Notes: generated by a model from the sequence alone, not told the origin. A DNA stretch of 32,821 nucleotides from Alphaproteobacteria bacterium (GCA_016869145.1 VGEU01000028.1:1-32821), one strand, 5' to 3'; shown: positions 1 to 8,701, numbered from the stretch's first letter. A program made the numbers and translations.

Positions 1-463
1 CGACCGAGAGCGACGGCCGGCCGGCCATCTGCTGGCCGCCGGCCTGCTGGCGGTCTTCGCGACGGGTGGACGCGGCCGACATCTCCTCGACCAGGGTCTG
101 GAGCACACGGACCTCGGCGACTACGGTGTCGAGATCCTTCTCCCAGTCCTTCGACGGGCGTCGGCCGACGAGGTCGGCGATCGCGCCGTGGATTCGGGCC
201 ACCTCGTCGCGCGCCTGGGCGAGCTCGCGCATGATCATCGTCTGGTGCTGGCGGATCTCGTGCACCTCGTCGGCGATCCGCCCCGATTCCTCCTGGCGCG
301 CGAACACCTCGTGGAGGAGCGCGGCCGCGATGAAGGCGACGCCGCCGAGCACGAGCGCGAGGTGGGGATCGACCTCGGGCAGGAAGCGCGGCAACAGGAG
401 GGCGACGCCCGCCGAGAGCACGGCGTAGCTGAAGGCGATGGCAACGTGTCGGACAAACGCCAT
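1..463 (-). CDS. Membrane-anchored coiled-coil protein, N-terminal part (possibly TipF-like EAL protein), cut by window edge
   Basis: The ATG at 463-461 opens a minus-strand frame that stays open for 154 codons to the left edge, so only the N-terminus is visible. It begins MAFVRHVAIAFSYAVL. It has two hydrophobic segments (about residues 5-27 and 35-52), then a long charged, heptad-like stretch (about 54-135) rich in Glu, Arg and Gln, consistent with a coiled coil. This layout (two membrane helices, coiled coil, then a C-terminal domain outside the window) resembles alphaproteobacterial EAL-domain proteins of the TipF type, which help position the flagellum. The EAL domain itself is not visible, so that name is an inference. 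The start lies about 50 bp from the pyrD stop on the same strand, so co-transcription is possible. Confidence 0.65.
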   Translation of the reverse strand, partial: MAFVRHVAIAFSYAVLSAGVALLLPRFLPEVDPHLALVLGGVAFIAAALLHEVFARQEESGRIADEVHEIRQHQTMIMRELAQARDEVARIHGAIADLVGRRPSKDWEKDLDTVVAEVRVLQTLVEEMSAASTRREDRQQAGGQQMAGRPSLSV

Positions 464-512
464 GGCGTCTCGATCTCGACTGACAATCCGGCGGGCGCCG
501 ACAAGATCGGCG

Positions 513-1628
513 TTAAGGCCTTGATAATGTATTAACGGACCGGAAACCTTGGTGAATCGTCATCGAGACATCGACACCCACCGCCTCGGCGACGGAGCGG
601 AAGCCGTCGGCCCGGAGACGCTGGGCGAGATCGCGCTTGATCCGGACCGCGAGCCCCGGCCCCTCATAGACGAGCGCCGAGTAGAGCTGCACCAGGCTCG
701 CGCCGGCGCGGATCATGCGGTAGGCATCCGCGCCCGAGGCGACGCCGCCGGCGCCGACGATCGGGATCGCGCCCTCGGTCAGGCGGCGGAAATCGGCGAC
801 CGCGGCGAGCGCGATCGGGAATAAGGGCCGCCCCGACAACCCGCCCGCGCGGTCCTTGTGGCGGTCGCGGAGGCCGGCCGGCCGCTCGACCGTCGTGTTG
901 CAGACGATCAGCCCGTCGACGCCGCGCGCGATCGCGACGGCGGCGACGTCCTCGCGCGCCGCCGCATCGAGATCGGGGGCGATCTTGACCAGAAGCGGCG
1001 GCGTCCGGCCGCTGACGGCGCGGTCGCGCGCCGTCGTCACGGCCTTGAGGAGCGCATCGAGGCTCGCCCGGCGCTGCAGATCGCGGAGCCCCTGGGTATT
1101 GGGCGAGGAGATGTTGACCACGAGATAGTCGGCGACCGGCGCGGTGGCGGCGATCCCGGTCACGAAATCGGCGATCGCGTCGTCGGTGACGGCGTTTCGC
1201 CCGACATTGGCGCCGACGATGCCCGGCCGGCCGGCGGCGCGACGGGCGGCGAGACGGCCGACGAAGCTCTCGAGCCCGCCGCTGTTGAAGCCGAGCCGGT
1301 TGATCACCGCCCGGTCGCGGGCGAGGCGGTGGAGGCGCGGGCCGGCATTGCCGGGCTGTGGTTTCGGCGTGACGGTGCCCGCCTCGACCAGGCCGAAGCC
1401 GAGCCGGAGCATGGCATCGCACACCACGGCCTCCTTGTCGAAGCCGGCCGCGAGACCGATCGGGTTGGGGAAGGTCATGCCCCACAGCCGGACCGCGAGG
1501 GCGAGATCGTCGGGCACCGGCCGCGCCGGCACCAGCCCATGCTCGAGCACGAACAGCGCCGCCCTGTGCGCGGCCTCGGGCGGCAGCGCGCGAAGGCACG
1601 GTCCGACCAGGGTATAGGGATCGATCAC
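513..1628 (-). CDS. pyrD: Dihydroorotate dehydrogenase, class 2 (quinone-dependent)
   Basis: Oxidises dihydroorotate to orotate in pyrimidine synthesis, passing electrons to membrane quinone through FMN. From the GTG at 1628 the product is 371 residues. Class 2 features are visible: an N-terminal amphipathic segment (about residues 3-45), the GLAAGFDKEA motif (about 58-67), GTVTPKPQPGN (85-94), INRLGFNSGG (109-118) and VNISSPNTQG (171-180) with the catalytic serine. FMN-phosphate loops such as GAGGV occur near the C-terminus. I prefer the GTG because the peptide after it (IDPYTLVGPCLRAL) fits the family N-terminus, while the longer open frame upstream (to 2051) encodes arginine-rich, non-family sequence. 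The C-terminus carries about 15 residues beyond the usual end. Confidence 0.93.
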   Translation of the reverse strand: MIDPYTLVGPCLRALPPEAAHRAALFVLEHGLVPARPVPDDLALAVRLWGMTFPNPIGLAAGFDKEAVVCDAMLRLGFGLVEAGTVTPKPQPGNAGPRLHRLARDRAVINRLGFNSGGLESFVGRLAARRAAGRPGIVGANVGRNAVTDDAIADFVTGIAATAPVADYLVVNISSPNTQGLRDLQRRASLDALLKAVTTARDRAVSGRTPPLLVKIAPDLDAAAREDVAAVAIARGVDGLIVCNTTVERPAGLRDRHKDRAGGLSGRPLFPIALAAVADFRRLTEGAIPIVGAGGVASGADAYRMIRAGASLVQLYSALVYEGPGLAVRIKRDLAQRLRADGFRSVAEAVGVDVSMTIHQGFRSVNTLSRP

Positions 1629-1775
1629 TGGGGCCCCACTTGTCGGGTAATCAAATCGAAGGGAAGCGCCCGCATGCTGATCGTGCGCCGGCGCCCGATA
1701 GCCTGGGAAGCCTAGCGCAGGGACCGATTCCCAACAAGCGCGGCCGCCCCGCCGGCCCCGCGATGGAGCGCCGTC

Positions 1776-1982
1776 GTGACCCGTCCCGCCGATCATTCCG
1801 GACCTTTCCAATCGGCGCTCGCCGTGCTCGAATCGATCGCGCGCTCGGGCCTCGTCATCGTGCCGGTCGAGCCGACCGCGGCGATGATCGAGGCGGGCGC
1901 GCTGATCGGCCGGCTCGATCCCGAGCAGGCCGCGCGCGTGTGGCGTGCGATGGTGCGCGCGGAGAGCGATCCCGAGGCGTGA
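1776..1982 (+). CDS. Small hypothetical protein
   Basis: A 68-residue frame from a GTG start, divergent from pyrD. It contains VIVPVEPTAAMIEAG, a pattern I associate with small alphaproteobacterial and phage hypothetical proteins (a VP-x-EPT-x-x-M-x-x-AG stretch). The rest is moderately charged with no membrane segment or Cys/His cluster. No clear ribosome binding site stands out and the function is unknown. It ends just before the sufE promoter candidate. The composition looks protein-like rather than a high-GC shadow, but the gene is short and the call is tentative. Confidence 0.5.
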   Translation: MTRPADHSGPFQSALAVLESIARSGLVIVPVEPTAAMIEAGALIGRLDPEQAARVWRAMVRAESDPEA

Positions 1983-1992
1983 CCGGCCGGCG

Positions 1993-2021
1993 TTGATCGC
2001 CGGCATCGAGGCCGCTATATC
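1993..2021 (+). promoter_or_regulatory. Candidate sigma-70 promoter for sufE
   Basis: TTGATC (1993-1998) and TATATC (2016-2021) are separated by 17 bp. Transcription would start near 2028 and leave a leader of about 43 nt with a GC-alternating run before the GTG at 2071. Pattern match only. Confidence 0.45.
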
Positions 2022-2070
2022 GGGATCGAGCGCGCGAGCGCGCGCGCGCAACCAGGCGAGCGGCCAATCC

Positions 2071-2535
2071 GTGACCGACAGCGCGTCGATCCAAGATGAG
2101 ATCCGCCGGATCGTCGACGAGTTCGCGATCTTCGACGACTGGATGGGCCGCTACGAATATCTCGTCGATATCGGCCGTGCGTTGCCGGCGCTCGCCGAGG
2201 CGAGACGCCAGGACAGCCACCGCGTGCCGGGCTGCCAGTCGAAGGTCTGGTTCCACGCCCGCCGCGAGGGCGAGCGCATCGTCTACGAGGCCGACAGCGA
2301 CGCGCTCATCGTCAAGGGTCTGATCGCGCTCCTTCTGCGCGTCTATTCGGGGCGGCGGCCCGAGGACATCCTAGCGACGCCGACCGATTTTCTCGCCGAG
2401 ATCGACCTCGGCTCGCATCTCACCGGGAGCCGCGCCAACGGCCTCCACGCGATGATCCGGCGCATCAAGGCCTATGCCGCCGCCTTCGCCGCCGACCGCG
2501 CCGCCGCCGCGGTCGATCCCGCCGCCCTCGCCTGA
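2071..2535 (+). CDS. sufE: SufE family Fe-S cluster assembly sulfur acceptor
   Basis: Accepts persulfide sulfur from the cysteine desulfurase SufS and passes it to the SUF scaffold for Fe-S cluster assembly in the cytoplasm. The 154-residue product matches SufE length. It shows the core pattern IQDEIRRIVDEFAIFDDWMGRYEYLVDIGR at the N-terminus (read in two parts, residues 8-36), then HRVPGCQSKVW (50-60) with the active-site cysteine at about residue 55. GTG 2071 is chosen because homology begins right after it and AGGCGAG lies just upstream. The open frame to 1945 is not SufE-like. It stands alone here: no other suf genes are in the window. The aminotransferase gene follows after 58 bp on the same strand. 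Confidence 0.93.
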   Translation: MTDSASIQDEIRRIVDEFAIFDDWMGRYEYLVDIGRALPALAEARRQDSHRVPGCQSKVWFHARREGERIVYEADSDALIVKGLIALLLRVYSGRRPEDILATPTDFLAEIDLGSHLTGSRANGLHAMIRRIKAYAAAFAADRAAAAVDPAALA

Positions 2536-2593
2536 ACGGCCGCCGCGGTCTATCCTCGTCTCCTCCCGCGACGCCGGCAGGGCGCGAGGCGCG

Positions 2594-3445
2594 ATGGACG
2601 GCTTCAAGATCAACTATATCGACGGGCGCGGGGTCGCGGGCAACCCGCCGCTCCTCGGGCCGATGAGCCATTCGGTCTGGATGGCGTCCTCGGTGTTCGA
2701 CGGCGCGCGCGCCTATCGCGGCCTCGTGCCCGACCTCGACCGCCATTGCGCCCGCGTCGTCGCCTCGGCGCTCGCGATGGGGCTTCGGCCGATGTTGACC
2801 CCGGGCGAGGTCGAGGCGATCGCGCGCGAGGGCATCGACCGCTTCCCGCCCGACGCCGCGCTCTATATCCGCCCGATGTTCTGGGCCGAGGAGGGCTTCA
2901 TCGTGCCGAAGCCCGAGACCACGCGCTTCGTGATGACCATCGTCGAGGCGCCGATGCCGACCGCGCGGCGTCTGTCGGCCTGCCTGTCGCGCTACCGCCG
3001 GCCGGCGCCCGACATGGCGCCGACCGACGCCAAGACCGGCGCGCTCTACGCCAATGTCGCGCGCATGCTGCGCGAGGCCAAGGCGCGCGGCTTCGACACC
3101 ACCGTCACGCTCGACGGGCTCGGCCATGTCGCCGAGTTCGCGACCGCGAACCTCTTCATCGCCAAGAACGGGATCGTGCGCACGCCGGCCGCCAACGGCA
3201 CCTTCCTCGCCGGCATCACCCGCGCGCGCGTGCTCGGGCTCCTCCGCGAGGACGGCGTCGCGGTCGAGGAGGTCTCGCTCGGCATCGACGACGTGCTCGA
3301 GGCCGACGAGGTGTTCGCGACCGGCAATTACGCGAAGGTCGTCCCCTGCATCAAGGTCGAGGACCGGCCCTTCCCCGCCGACGGCGCGATGACGGCACGC
3401 GCCCGGACGCTCTACGACGCCTTCGCCGAGCGCACGCGGCGCTGA
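2594..3445 (+). CDS. ilvE: Branched-chain amino acid aminotransferase-like, fold-type IV PLP enzyme
   Basis: Predicted class IV aminotransferase exchanging amino groups between branched-chain amino acids and 2-oxoglutarate; 283 residues, cytoplasmic. Visible features: SSVFDGARAY (32-41), YIRPMFWAEEG (91-101), DAKTGALYANV (145-155) with the PLP lysine at about K147, the E-x-x-x-x-NLF segment near 180-187, GTFLAGITRARVL (about 198-210) and EVFATGNYAKVVP near the C-terminus. Family members include BCAT, D-amino-acid transaminase and aminodeoxychorismate lyase. The YIRP and NGTFLAGITR patterns favour BCAT, though this short form differs from E. coli IlvE, so substrate choice is inferred. The start at 2594 is the ATG after a GCGAGGCGCG spacer. 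Confidence 0.85.
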   Translation: MDGFKINYIDGRGVAGNPPLLGPMSHSVWMASSVFDGARAYRGLVPDLDRHCARVVASALAMGLRPMLTPGEVEAIAREGIDRFPPDAALYIRPMFWAEEGFIVPKPETTRFVMTIVEAPMPTARRLSACLSRYRRPAPDMAPTDAKTGALYANVARMLREAKARGFDTTVTLDGLGHVAEFATANLFIAKNGIVRTPAANGTFLAGITRARVLGLLREDGVAVEEVSLGIDDVLEADEVFATGNYAKVVPCIKVEDRPFPADGAMTARARTLYDAFAERTRR

Positions 3446-3453
3446 CGCGCCCC

Positions 3454-3504
3454 AGTCCCACCGGGAGGTCTGGTCCGAGCGGAAAGTCTGATCCCGCGGG
3501 ACGG
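3454..3504. repeat. Degenerate 18-19 bp tandem motif between convergent genes
   Basis: Three loosely matching units occur in a row: AGTCCCACCGGGAGGTCTG, GTCCGAGCGGAAAGTCTG and ATCCCGCGGGACGGC. They share TCC-N3-CGG(G/A)A and, in the first two, GTCTG. The third holds the palindrome TCCCGCGGGA. They lie in the gap between the convergent ilvE and paiB-like genes. I cannot tell whether this is a mobile or interspersed repeat or a chance pattern. Confidence 0.4.
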
Positions 3505-3546
3505 CGGCGGGATCGGAGACGCGGCGAGAGGCGCGGCGCGCAAGCG

Positions 3547-4179
3547 CTACTCGATCGCGCGCTCGACGGCATCGGCGAGCGTGTGATCGTCGCCTTCGCC
3601 CCGCGCGCGGAGACCCGCGACGACGCCGGCGCGATCCTTGTGCGCACGGTTCTGGCTCAGCTTCCACTTGCCCTCGAGCCGCGTGATCTCGATCCGGATG
3701 CCGACGATGCCGCGGATCTGCACCGCGGTGAAATCGGCCGGCGCATCCGCAACCGCCCAGGGTTCCGCCGCGCCCCGCTCCTGCTGGCGGGTGAGCGCCT
3801 CGATCTGGCGGCGGAGCCAGTCCCCGTCCTCGACCGCCTGGGCGCGGCCATAGGCATGCACCGTCACATAGTTCCACGTCGGCACGACCTTCCCGTGCGC
3901 CGCCTTCGACGGATACCAGCGCGGCGTCACGTAGGCCTCGACGCCGTGGAAGATCATCAGCGCGTCGGCGCCGGTGACGAACTCGCGCCACTGCGGGTTG
4001 GCGCGCGCACAATGGCACTCGATCACGCCGAGCGGGCCATCGTCTCTGAGAACGGTCGGCAGATGCGAGGCGAGGAGGCCCGCGCCGCCGGCGGAGACGA
4101 GCGTCGCGAACGGCCGCTCGCGCATCAGGCCATGGAGGCGCGGCACGTCATCGACGCGAAAGGCCGGCGGACGGTACAT
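3547..4179 (-). CDS. FMN-binding negative transcriptional regulator, PaiB family
   Basis: The product has 210 residues from the ATG at 4179, preceded by GGAGACCTCG as ribosome binding site. The split-barrel FMN-binding fold is recognisable from MYRPPAFRVDD at the start, FATLVSAGGAGLLASHLP (about 24-41), the conserved WYPSKAAHGKVVPTWNYVTVHAYG block (about 87-110) and the C-terminal KLSQNR (about 173-178). In Bacillus subtilis PaiB is linked to repression of sporulation and protease genes. In proteobacteria the family is mostly uncharacterised and may act as a flavin-dependent enzyme. The gene sits 31 bp downstream of lysS on the same strand, so co-transcription is likely. Confidence 0.88.
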   Translation of the reverse strand: MYRPPAFRVDDVPRLHGLMRERPFATLVSAGGAGLLASHLPTVLRDDGPLGVIECHCARANPQWREFVTGADALMIFHGVEAYVTPRWYPSKAAHGKVVPTWNYVTVHAYGRAQAVEDGDWLRRQIEALTRQQERGAAEPWAVADAPADFTAVQIRGIVGIRIEITRLEGKWKLSQNRAHKDRAGVVAGLRARGEGDDHTLADAVERAIE

Positions 4180-4210
4180 CGAGGTCTCCCTGTCTCCGGT
4201 GGGCGGCGTC

Positions 4211-5803
4211 CTAGGCGGCCGCGGACCGGCCGGCGAGCGCATCGCGGATCAGCGCGATCATCTCGCGCTTGCCGTAGAGCGCGATGAACGAGCCCATGCG
4301 CGGCCCCTCGGTCTGGCCGAGAAGAACCTCGTAGAGCGCCTTGAACCAGGCGCGCAGATTCTCGAGCGGGTGGCGCTTGCCGACCTCGTAGACCTCGTTC
4401 TGGATCGCCTCCGCGCTCGCCTCCGGAGGGAGCGCCTCGAGCGTCGCGGCGAGATCCTCGAGCGCGGCGCGCTCAGCCGCGCTCGGCGCGCGGTAGTGCT
4501 TCTCCGGCTTCACGACGTCGCGGTAATAGGCGATCGCGTGACCGACCAGCGCATCGAGGATCGGCGCGCTCGCGGGCGTCGCCGCCGGCACGTAGCGCGT
4601 GATGAAGCCCCACAGCACCGCGCGATCCTCGGTGTTGCAGACGCTCGCGAGGTTGAGGAGAAGGCCGAACGTCACATGGCCTTCCGCCGCGGGCACGTCG
4701 GCGCCGTGGATGTGCCAGACCGGGTTCTCGAGCCGCGCCGCGCGGTCGTCCTTGTCGTACTTGGCGAGGAGATCGAGATAGTCGTCGACCTGCCTCGGGA
4801 TCACGTCGAAGAAGAGCTTCTTCGCCTTGCGCGGCGCGTTATACATGAACAGCGCGAGGCTCTCCGGCGTCGCGTAGGTCAGCCACTGCTCGACAGAGAG
4901 CCCATTCCCCTTCGACTTCGAGATCTTCTCGCCGTTCTCGTCGAGGAAGAGCTCGTAGGTGAAGCCCTCCGGCGGACGGCCGCCGAGAATCGTGCAGATG
5001 CGGCTCGACAGCTTGACCGAATCGATCAGATCCTTGCCCGACATCTCGTAGTCGACATCGAGCGCATGCCAGCGCATCGCCCAGTCCGCCTTCCACTGGA
5101 GCTTGCACCGCCCGCCGGTCACCGGCGTCTCGACGAGGCTTCCGTCCTCGTCGCGGTAGACGATCGTGCCGGCATCGACATCGCGCGCGACGACCGGCGC
5201 CTGGAGGACGCGCCCGGTCTTCGCGCACACCGGCAGGAACGGGCTGTAGGTCGCGCGCCGCTCCGGTCCGAGCGTCGGCAGGATGACCGCGATCACGTCG
5301 TCGTAGCGCTCGAGGACGCGGCGGAGCGCGGCATCGAAACGGCCGGCGCGATAGCACTCGGTCGCGCTCTGGAACTCGTAGTCGAAGCCGAAGCGGTCGA
5401 GAAAGGCGCGCAGCCGCGCGTTGTTGTGGTGGCCGAAGCTCTCGTGCGTGCCGAACGGATCGGGGATCGCGGTCAGCGGCTTGCCGAGATGCGGCGTGAT
5501 GCGCTCGGGGTTCGGGATGTTGTCGGGCACGCGGCGGAGCCCGTCCATGTCGTCGGAGAAGGCGTAGAGCCGCGTCGGCACGTCCGACAGCGCGCGGAAG
5601 GCGCGGCGCACCATCGTCGTCCGCACCACCTCGCCGAACGTCCCGATATGGGGGAGCCCCGACGGGCCGTAGCCGGTCTCGAACAGGACATGGCCCTTGG
5701 CCGGCGCGCCGGCGCCGATCCGCGCCAGGACCTTGCGCGCCTCCTCGAACGGCCACGCGCGCGCCGCCGCCGCCAGCTCCCGATCGACCGACCCCGACAC
5801 CAC
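4211..5803 (-). CDS. lysS: Class I lysyl-tRNA synthetase
   Basis: Charges tRNA-Lys with lysine in the cytoplasm. The 530-residue product carries class I signatures, not class II: the HIGH-type motif SGLPHIGTF (48-56) and the KMSKS-type motif KISKSKG (293-299). Between them are [13 protein letters not shown] (83-95) and an SGKDLIDS block (255-262) typical of archaeal-type LysRS. The C-terminal helical domain is complete. The GTG start at 5803 has GGAGAGAGC directly upstream. Class I LysRS occurs in archaea, spirochetes and many alphaproteobacteria and replaces the usual class II enzyme. A paiB-like gene follows on the same strand. Confidence 0.95.
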   Translation of the reverse strand: MVSGSVDRELAAAARAWPFEEARKVLARIGAGAPAKGHVLFETGYGPSGLPHIGTFGEVVRTTMVRRAFRALSDVPTRLYAFSDDMDGLRRVPDNIPNPERITPHLGKPLTAIPDPFGTHESFGHHNNARLRAFLDRFGFDYEFQSATECYRAGRFDAALRRVLERYDDVIAVILPTLGPERRATYSPFLPVCAKTGRVLQAPVVARDVDAGTIVYRDEDGSLVETPVTGGRCKLQWKADWAMRWHALDVDYEMSGKDLIDSVKLSSRICTILGGRPPEGFTYELFLDENGEKISKSKGNGLSVEQWLTYATPESLALFMYNAPRKAKKLFFDVIPRQVDDYLDLLAKYDKDDRAARLENPVWHIHGADVPAAEGHVTFGLLLNLASVCNTEDRAVLWGFITRYVPAATPASAPILDALVGHAIAYYRDVVKPEKHYRAPSAAERAALEDLAATLEALPPEASAEAIQNEVYEVGKRHPLENLRAWFKALYEVLLGQTEGPRMGSFIALYGKREMIALIRDALAGRSAAA

Positions 5804-5822
5804 GCTCTCTCCGATTCCTCAG

Positions 5823-5842
5823 GCGCCGCCCTGCGGCGGCGC
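5823..5842. other. Perfect GC-rich inverted repeat between divergent lysS and helicase genes
   Basis: GCGCCGCC (5823-5830), loop CTGC and GGCGGCGC (5835-5842) form an 8-bp perfect stem. There is no T-run on either side, so it is not a convincing terminator. It lies in the roughly 100-bp divergent spacer and could affect either transcript. Confidence 0.4.
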
Positions 5843-5891
5843 GGCGTTTGCAGTCCCGCCGCCCGCCCCTCCGGCGCCGCGGCATATGCAG

Positions 5892-5897
5892 TATAAT
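5892..5897 (+). promoter_or_regulatory. TATAAT -10-like element directly before the helicase gene
   Basis: A perfect TATAAT sits 7 bp before the ATG at 5905, so initiation there would give a nearly leaderless transcript. No good -35 lies 16-18 bp upstream (the sequence is GC-only). The element stands out in a very GC-rich spacer, but its function is unproven. Confidence 0.3.
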
Positions 5898-5904
5898 CGC
5901 GGCG

Positions 5905-8652
5905 ATGGACGACCGCGCCCCCGATCAGCACCGGCTCGCCGTCGAGCGGTCGGGACCGCCGGCGATCGTCGCCGGCCACGACGCAGCGGTCGTCTTGGAG
6001 CCGGGCGGGGTGCCGCGCCGGATGACGCGTGCCGCCGCCGCGGAGCGGGCGAAGGTCGCGGTGCCCGTCGTCTGCCACCGGCCTTCGCTCGCCCGCCGGC
6101 TCGGCCTCACGCCGTTTGCCGCCCACGACGTCCTCGAGCTCTACGCCTTCGTCCACCCGGCGCGCGCCGCGATCCCGACGCCGAACGGCCTCGCCCGCGC
6201 GCTCGGGCTCGCGCCGGCCGCCGATCTCGAGGGCGAGGCGGCGCTCCTCGTCGCCGTCGCCGACCGGCTCCTCGCGCGCCTCGCCGAGCGCGCGCCCGAT
6301 CCCGACATCGCCGGCATCGCAACGACGATGGCCGCGGCCGGTTGGCCGTGGGGACCTTCCGTCCTCGCCGCGCTCGCCGCCATGCGCCGCGATGGCGGCG
6401 CGGGGCTCGCTGTGTGGCGCAACCTCCCCGAATGGGCCGAGCACGCGCCGGAGCCGCCACCCGGCAACGTGCCGGTCGACCCGGCCGAGGCGCGCCGGCG
6501 GCTCGCCCTCCTGATCGGCCCCGACGCCGAGCCCCGCCCGCAGCAGGGTGACTACGCCTCCGCCGTGAGCTTCGCCTTTCAGCCGCGCGATGCCGCCAAC
6601 GCGCCGACGCTCGTCCTCGCCGAGGCCGGCACCGGCGTCGGCAAGACGCTCGGCTATATCGCGCCGGCGAGCGTGTGGGCGGAGAAGAACGAGGGCGCGG
6701 TGTGGCTCTCGACCTACACGCGGAACCTGCAGCGCCAGATCGACGGCGAGCTCGACAAGCTCTATCCGGACGCCGAGGTCAAGGCGCGCAAGGTCATCGT
6801 GCGCAAGGGGCGCGAGAACTATCTCTGCCTCCTCAGCTTCGAGGAGGCGGTCGCCTCGACGCGGCTCCGCGCCCAGGACACGATCGCGCTCGGCCTCGTC
6901 GCCCGCTGGGCGCGCGCGAGCCGCGACGGCGACATCGCGGGCGGCGATTTCCCGGGCTGGCTCCCCGATCTGGTCGGCACGCGCGCGACGATCGGGCTCA
7001 CCGACCGCCGCGGCGAATGCATCTATTCCGCCTGCGCGCATTATCATCGCTGCTTCATCGAACGCACCGTGCGCCGGGCGCGGCGGGCGGAGATCGTGGT
7101 CGCGAACCATGCGCTGGTGATGGCGCAGGTGGCGCTCGGCGGCATCGACGATGCGAACGTGCCGACGCGCCTCGTGTTCGACGAGGGCCACCACGTGTTC
7201 GACGCGGCCGACCAGGCCTTCGCGTCCCATCTCACCGGTCTCGAGGCGGCCGAGCTCCGCCACTGGCTGATCGGCGCCGAGGAGGGACGGCGGAGCCGCG
7301 CACGCGGGTTGCGCCGGCGCATACTCGACTTCGCCGAGGCCGACGGCGCGGTCGCCGAGGCGCTGGAGACCGCGCTCGGCCACGCCCGCGTCTTGCCGGC
7401 GCCGGGCTGGCTGCAACGGATCGCAGGCGGCGGCCCGCAAGGATCGGCCGAGCGCTTCCTCGCCGGCGTCCGCCAGCAGGTGCATGCGCGCGCCAGGGAG
7501 GCCGCCGCCTATGATCTCGAGACCGAGGCGCGGCCGCCGGTCGAGGGCGTTCTCGACGACGCGCGCGCGCTCGCGGCCGCGCTCGAGCGGCTCGCGGCGG
7601 CGCTCCACGCCCTCGTCGCGCGGCTCGGCGCCTATCGCGACCGCGAGGCGGAGACCCTCGACACGGCCGCGCGCAACCGCATCGAGGCGGCCCAGCGCGG
7701 CATCGCGCGGCGGGCCGACGGCGCGCTCGCCGCCTGGGGCGCGATGCTCGCATCGCTCCCGGGCGCCGAGCCCGAGACCTTCGTCGACTGGTTCGCGATC
7801 GCGCGCGCCGGCGGACGCGAGACCGACGTCGGCATGCACCGCCATTGGATCGACCCCACCATCCCGTTCGCGAAGGCAGTGATCGCGCCCGCGCACGGCG
7901 TCGTCCTCACCTCGGCGACGCTCCGCGACGGAACCGGCGACACCGAGACCGACTGGCGCGCGGCCGAGGCGCGGACCGGCGCCCGCCATCTCGCGACACC
8001 GGCGCGCCGCGCGCAGACCGCCTCGCCGTTCGACTACGCGATGCGCACTCGCGTGTTCATCGTGACCGACGTCGGGAAGGCCGACGCCGCGGCCGTCGCC
8101 GCCGCCTATCGCGCGCTCTTCCTCGCCGCCGGCGGCGGCGCGCTCGGTCTGTTCACCTCGATTGCGCGCCTCCGCGCCGTGCACACGCATATCGCGGCGG
8201 CGCTCGAGGCCGACGGCATCCGGCTCCTCGCCCAGCATGTCGACTCGATGGATACGGCGAGCCTGGTCGACATCTTCCGCGCCGAGGAGGAGACCTGTCT
8301 CCTCGGCACCGACGCGGTGCGCGACGGCATCGACGTGTCGGGACGCGCGCTCCGCCTCCTCGTGTTCGACCGCGTGCCGTGGCCGCGCCCGACCATCCTC
8401 CACCGCGCCCGGCGCAAGGCCTTCGCCGATACCGACCATGACGACATGATCACGCGGCTCCGCCTCAAGCAGGCCTATGGTCGGCTGATCCGCCGCGCCG
8501 ACGACATCGGCGTCTTCGTGATGCTCGATCCGGCGCTGCCGTCGCGGCTGCTCGGCGCCTTCCCGCCCGGCGTCCCGGTCGCGCGCGTCGGCCTCGCCGA
8601 TGCGGTCGCCGCGACCCGCGATTTCCTGGCACGCCCCGGCGCGCAGGCTTGA
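5905..8652 (+). CDS. ATP-dependent DNA helicase, DinG/XPD family with Fe-S domain
   Basis: Predicted superfamily 2 DNA helicase (5'-3' in characterised DinG/XPD members) acting in repair or R-loop/G4 processing; 915 residues. Walker A is AGTGVGKT (241-248) and the DEAH-type Walker B is DEGH (426-429). Four cysteines, at about 308, 372, 377 and 383, give C-x63-C-x4-C-x5-C; the x4 and x5 spacings match the [4Fe-4S] site of DinG. The C-terminus holds the helicase motifs LTSATLRD (near 670), GTDAVRDGIDVSG (about 806-818) and QAYGRLIRR (about 856-864). The first 230 residues are family-variable. ATG 5905 follows a TATAAT; a longer frame from 5848 is Arg-rich and less likely. Divergent from lysS. 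Confidence 0.9.
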   Translation: MDDRAPDQHRLAVERSGPPAIVAGHDAAVVLEPGGVPRRMTRAAAAERAKVAVPVVCHRPSLARRLGLTPFAAHDVLELYAFVHPARAAIPTPNGLARALGLAPAADLEGEAALLVAVADRLLARLAERAPDPDIAGIATTMAAAGWPWGPSVLAALAAMRRDGGAGLAVWRNLPEWAEHAPEPPPGNVPVDPAEARRRLALLIGPDAEPRPQQGDYASAVSFAFQPRDAANAPTLVLAEAGTGVGKTLGYIAPASVWAEKNEGAVWLSTYTRNLQRQIDGELDKLYPDAEVKARKVIVRKGRENYLCLLSFEEAVASTRLRAQDTIALGLVARWARASRDGDIAGGDFPGWLPDLVGTRATIGLTDRRGECIYSACAHYHRCFIERTVRRARRAEIVVANHALVMAQVALGGIDDANVPTRLVFDEGHHVFDAADQAFASHLTGLEAAELRHWLIGAEEGRRSRARGLRRRILDFAEADGAVAEALETALGHARVLPAPGWLQRIAGGGPQGSAERFLAGVRQQVHARAREAAAYDLETEARPPVEGVLDDARALAAALERLAAALHALVARLGAYRDREAETLDTAARNRIEAAQRGIARRADGALAAWGAMLASLPGAEPETFVDWFAIARAGGRETDVGMHRHWIDPTIPFAKAVIAPAHGVVLTSATLRDGTGDTETDWRAAEARTGARHLATPARRAQTASPFDYAMRTRVFIVTDVGKADAAAVAAAYRALFLAAGGGALGLFTSIARLRAVHTHIAAALEADGIRLLAQHVDSMDTASLVDIFRAEEETCLLGTDAVRDGIDVSGRALRLLVFDRVPWPRPTILHRARRKAFADTDHDDMITRLRLKQAYGRLIRRADDIGVFVMLDPALPSRLLGAFPPGVPVARVGLADAVAATRDFLARPGAQA

Positions 8653-8677
8653 CGGCGCCGGGCCGGCGACGCTTTAT
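8649..8677 (+). promoter_or_regulatory. Candidate sigma-70 promoter for the TerB gene
   Basis: TTGACG (8649-8654) overlaps the helicase stop codon and is followed after 17 bp by CTTTAT (8672-8677). The Shine-Dalgarno GGAGG (8689-8693) and ATG (8702) follow at fitting distances, although read-through from the helicase gene is also possible. Confidence 0.45.
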
Positions 8678-8701
8678 CCCCCGAACCTGGAGGACGCGCC
8701 G

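Noticed and set aside
66-535. Plus-strand open frames at the left edge (120 and 115 aa)
   Set aside because: Arg/Ser-rich or Glu/Asp-rich composition typical of high-GC shadows; the minus-strand frame here encodes a coherent membrane/coiled-coil N-terminus.
1629-2051. N-terminal extension of pyrD to 2051
   Set aside because: The extra residues are Arg/Asp-rich, unlike any PyrD, and overlap the sufE promoter and a small plus-strand gene.
5473-8439. 988-aa minus-strand open frame opposite the helicase
   Set aside because: Shadow of the helicase gene; low-complexity acidic/basic composition and no recognisable domain.
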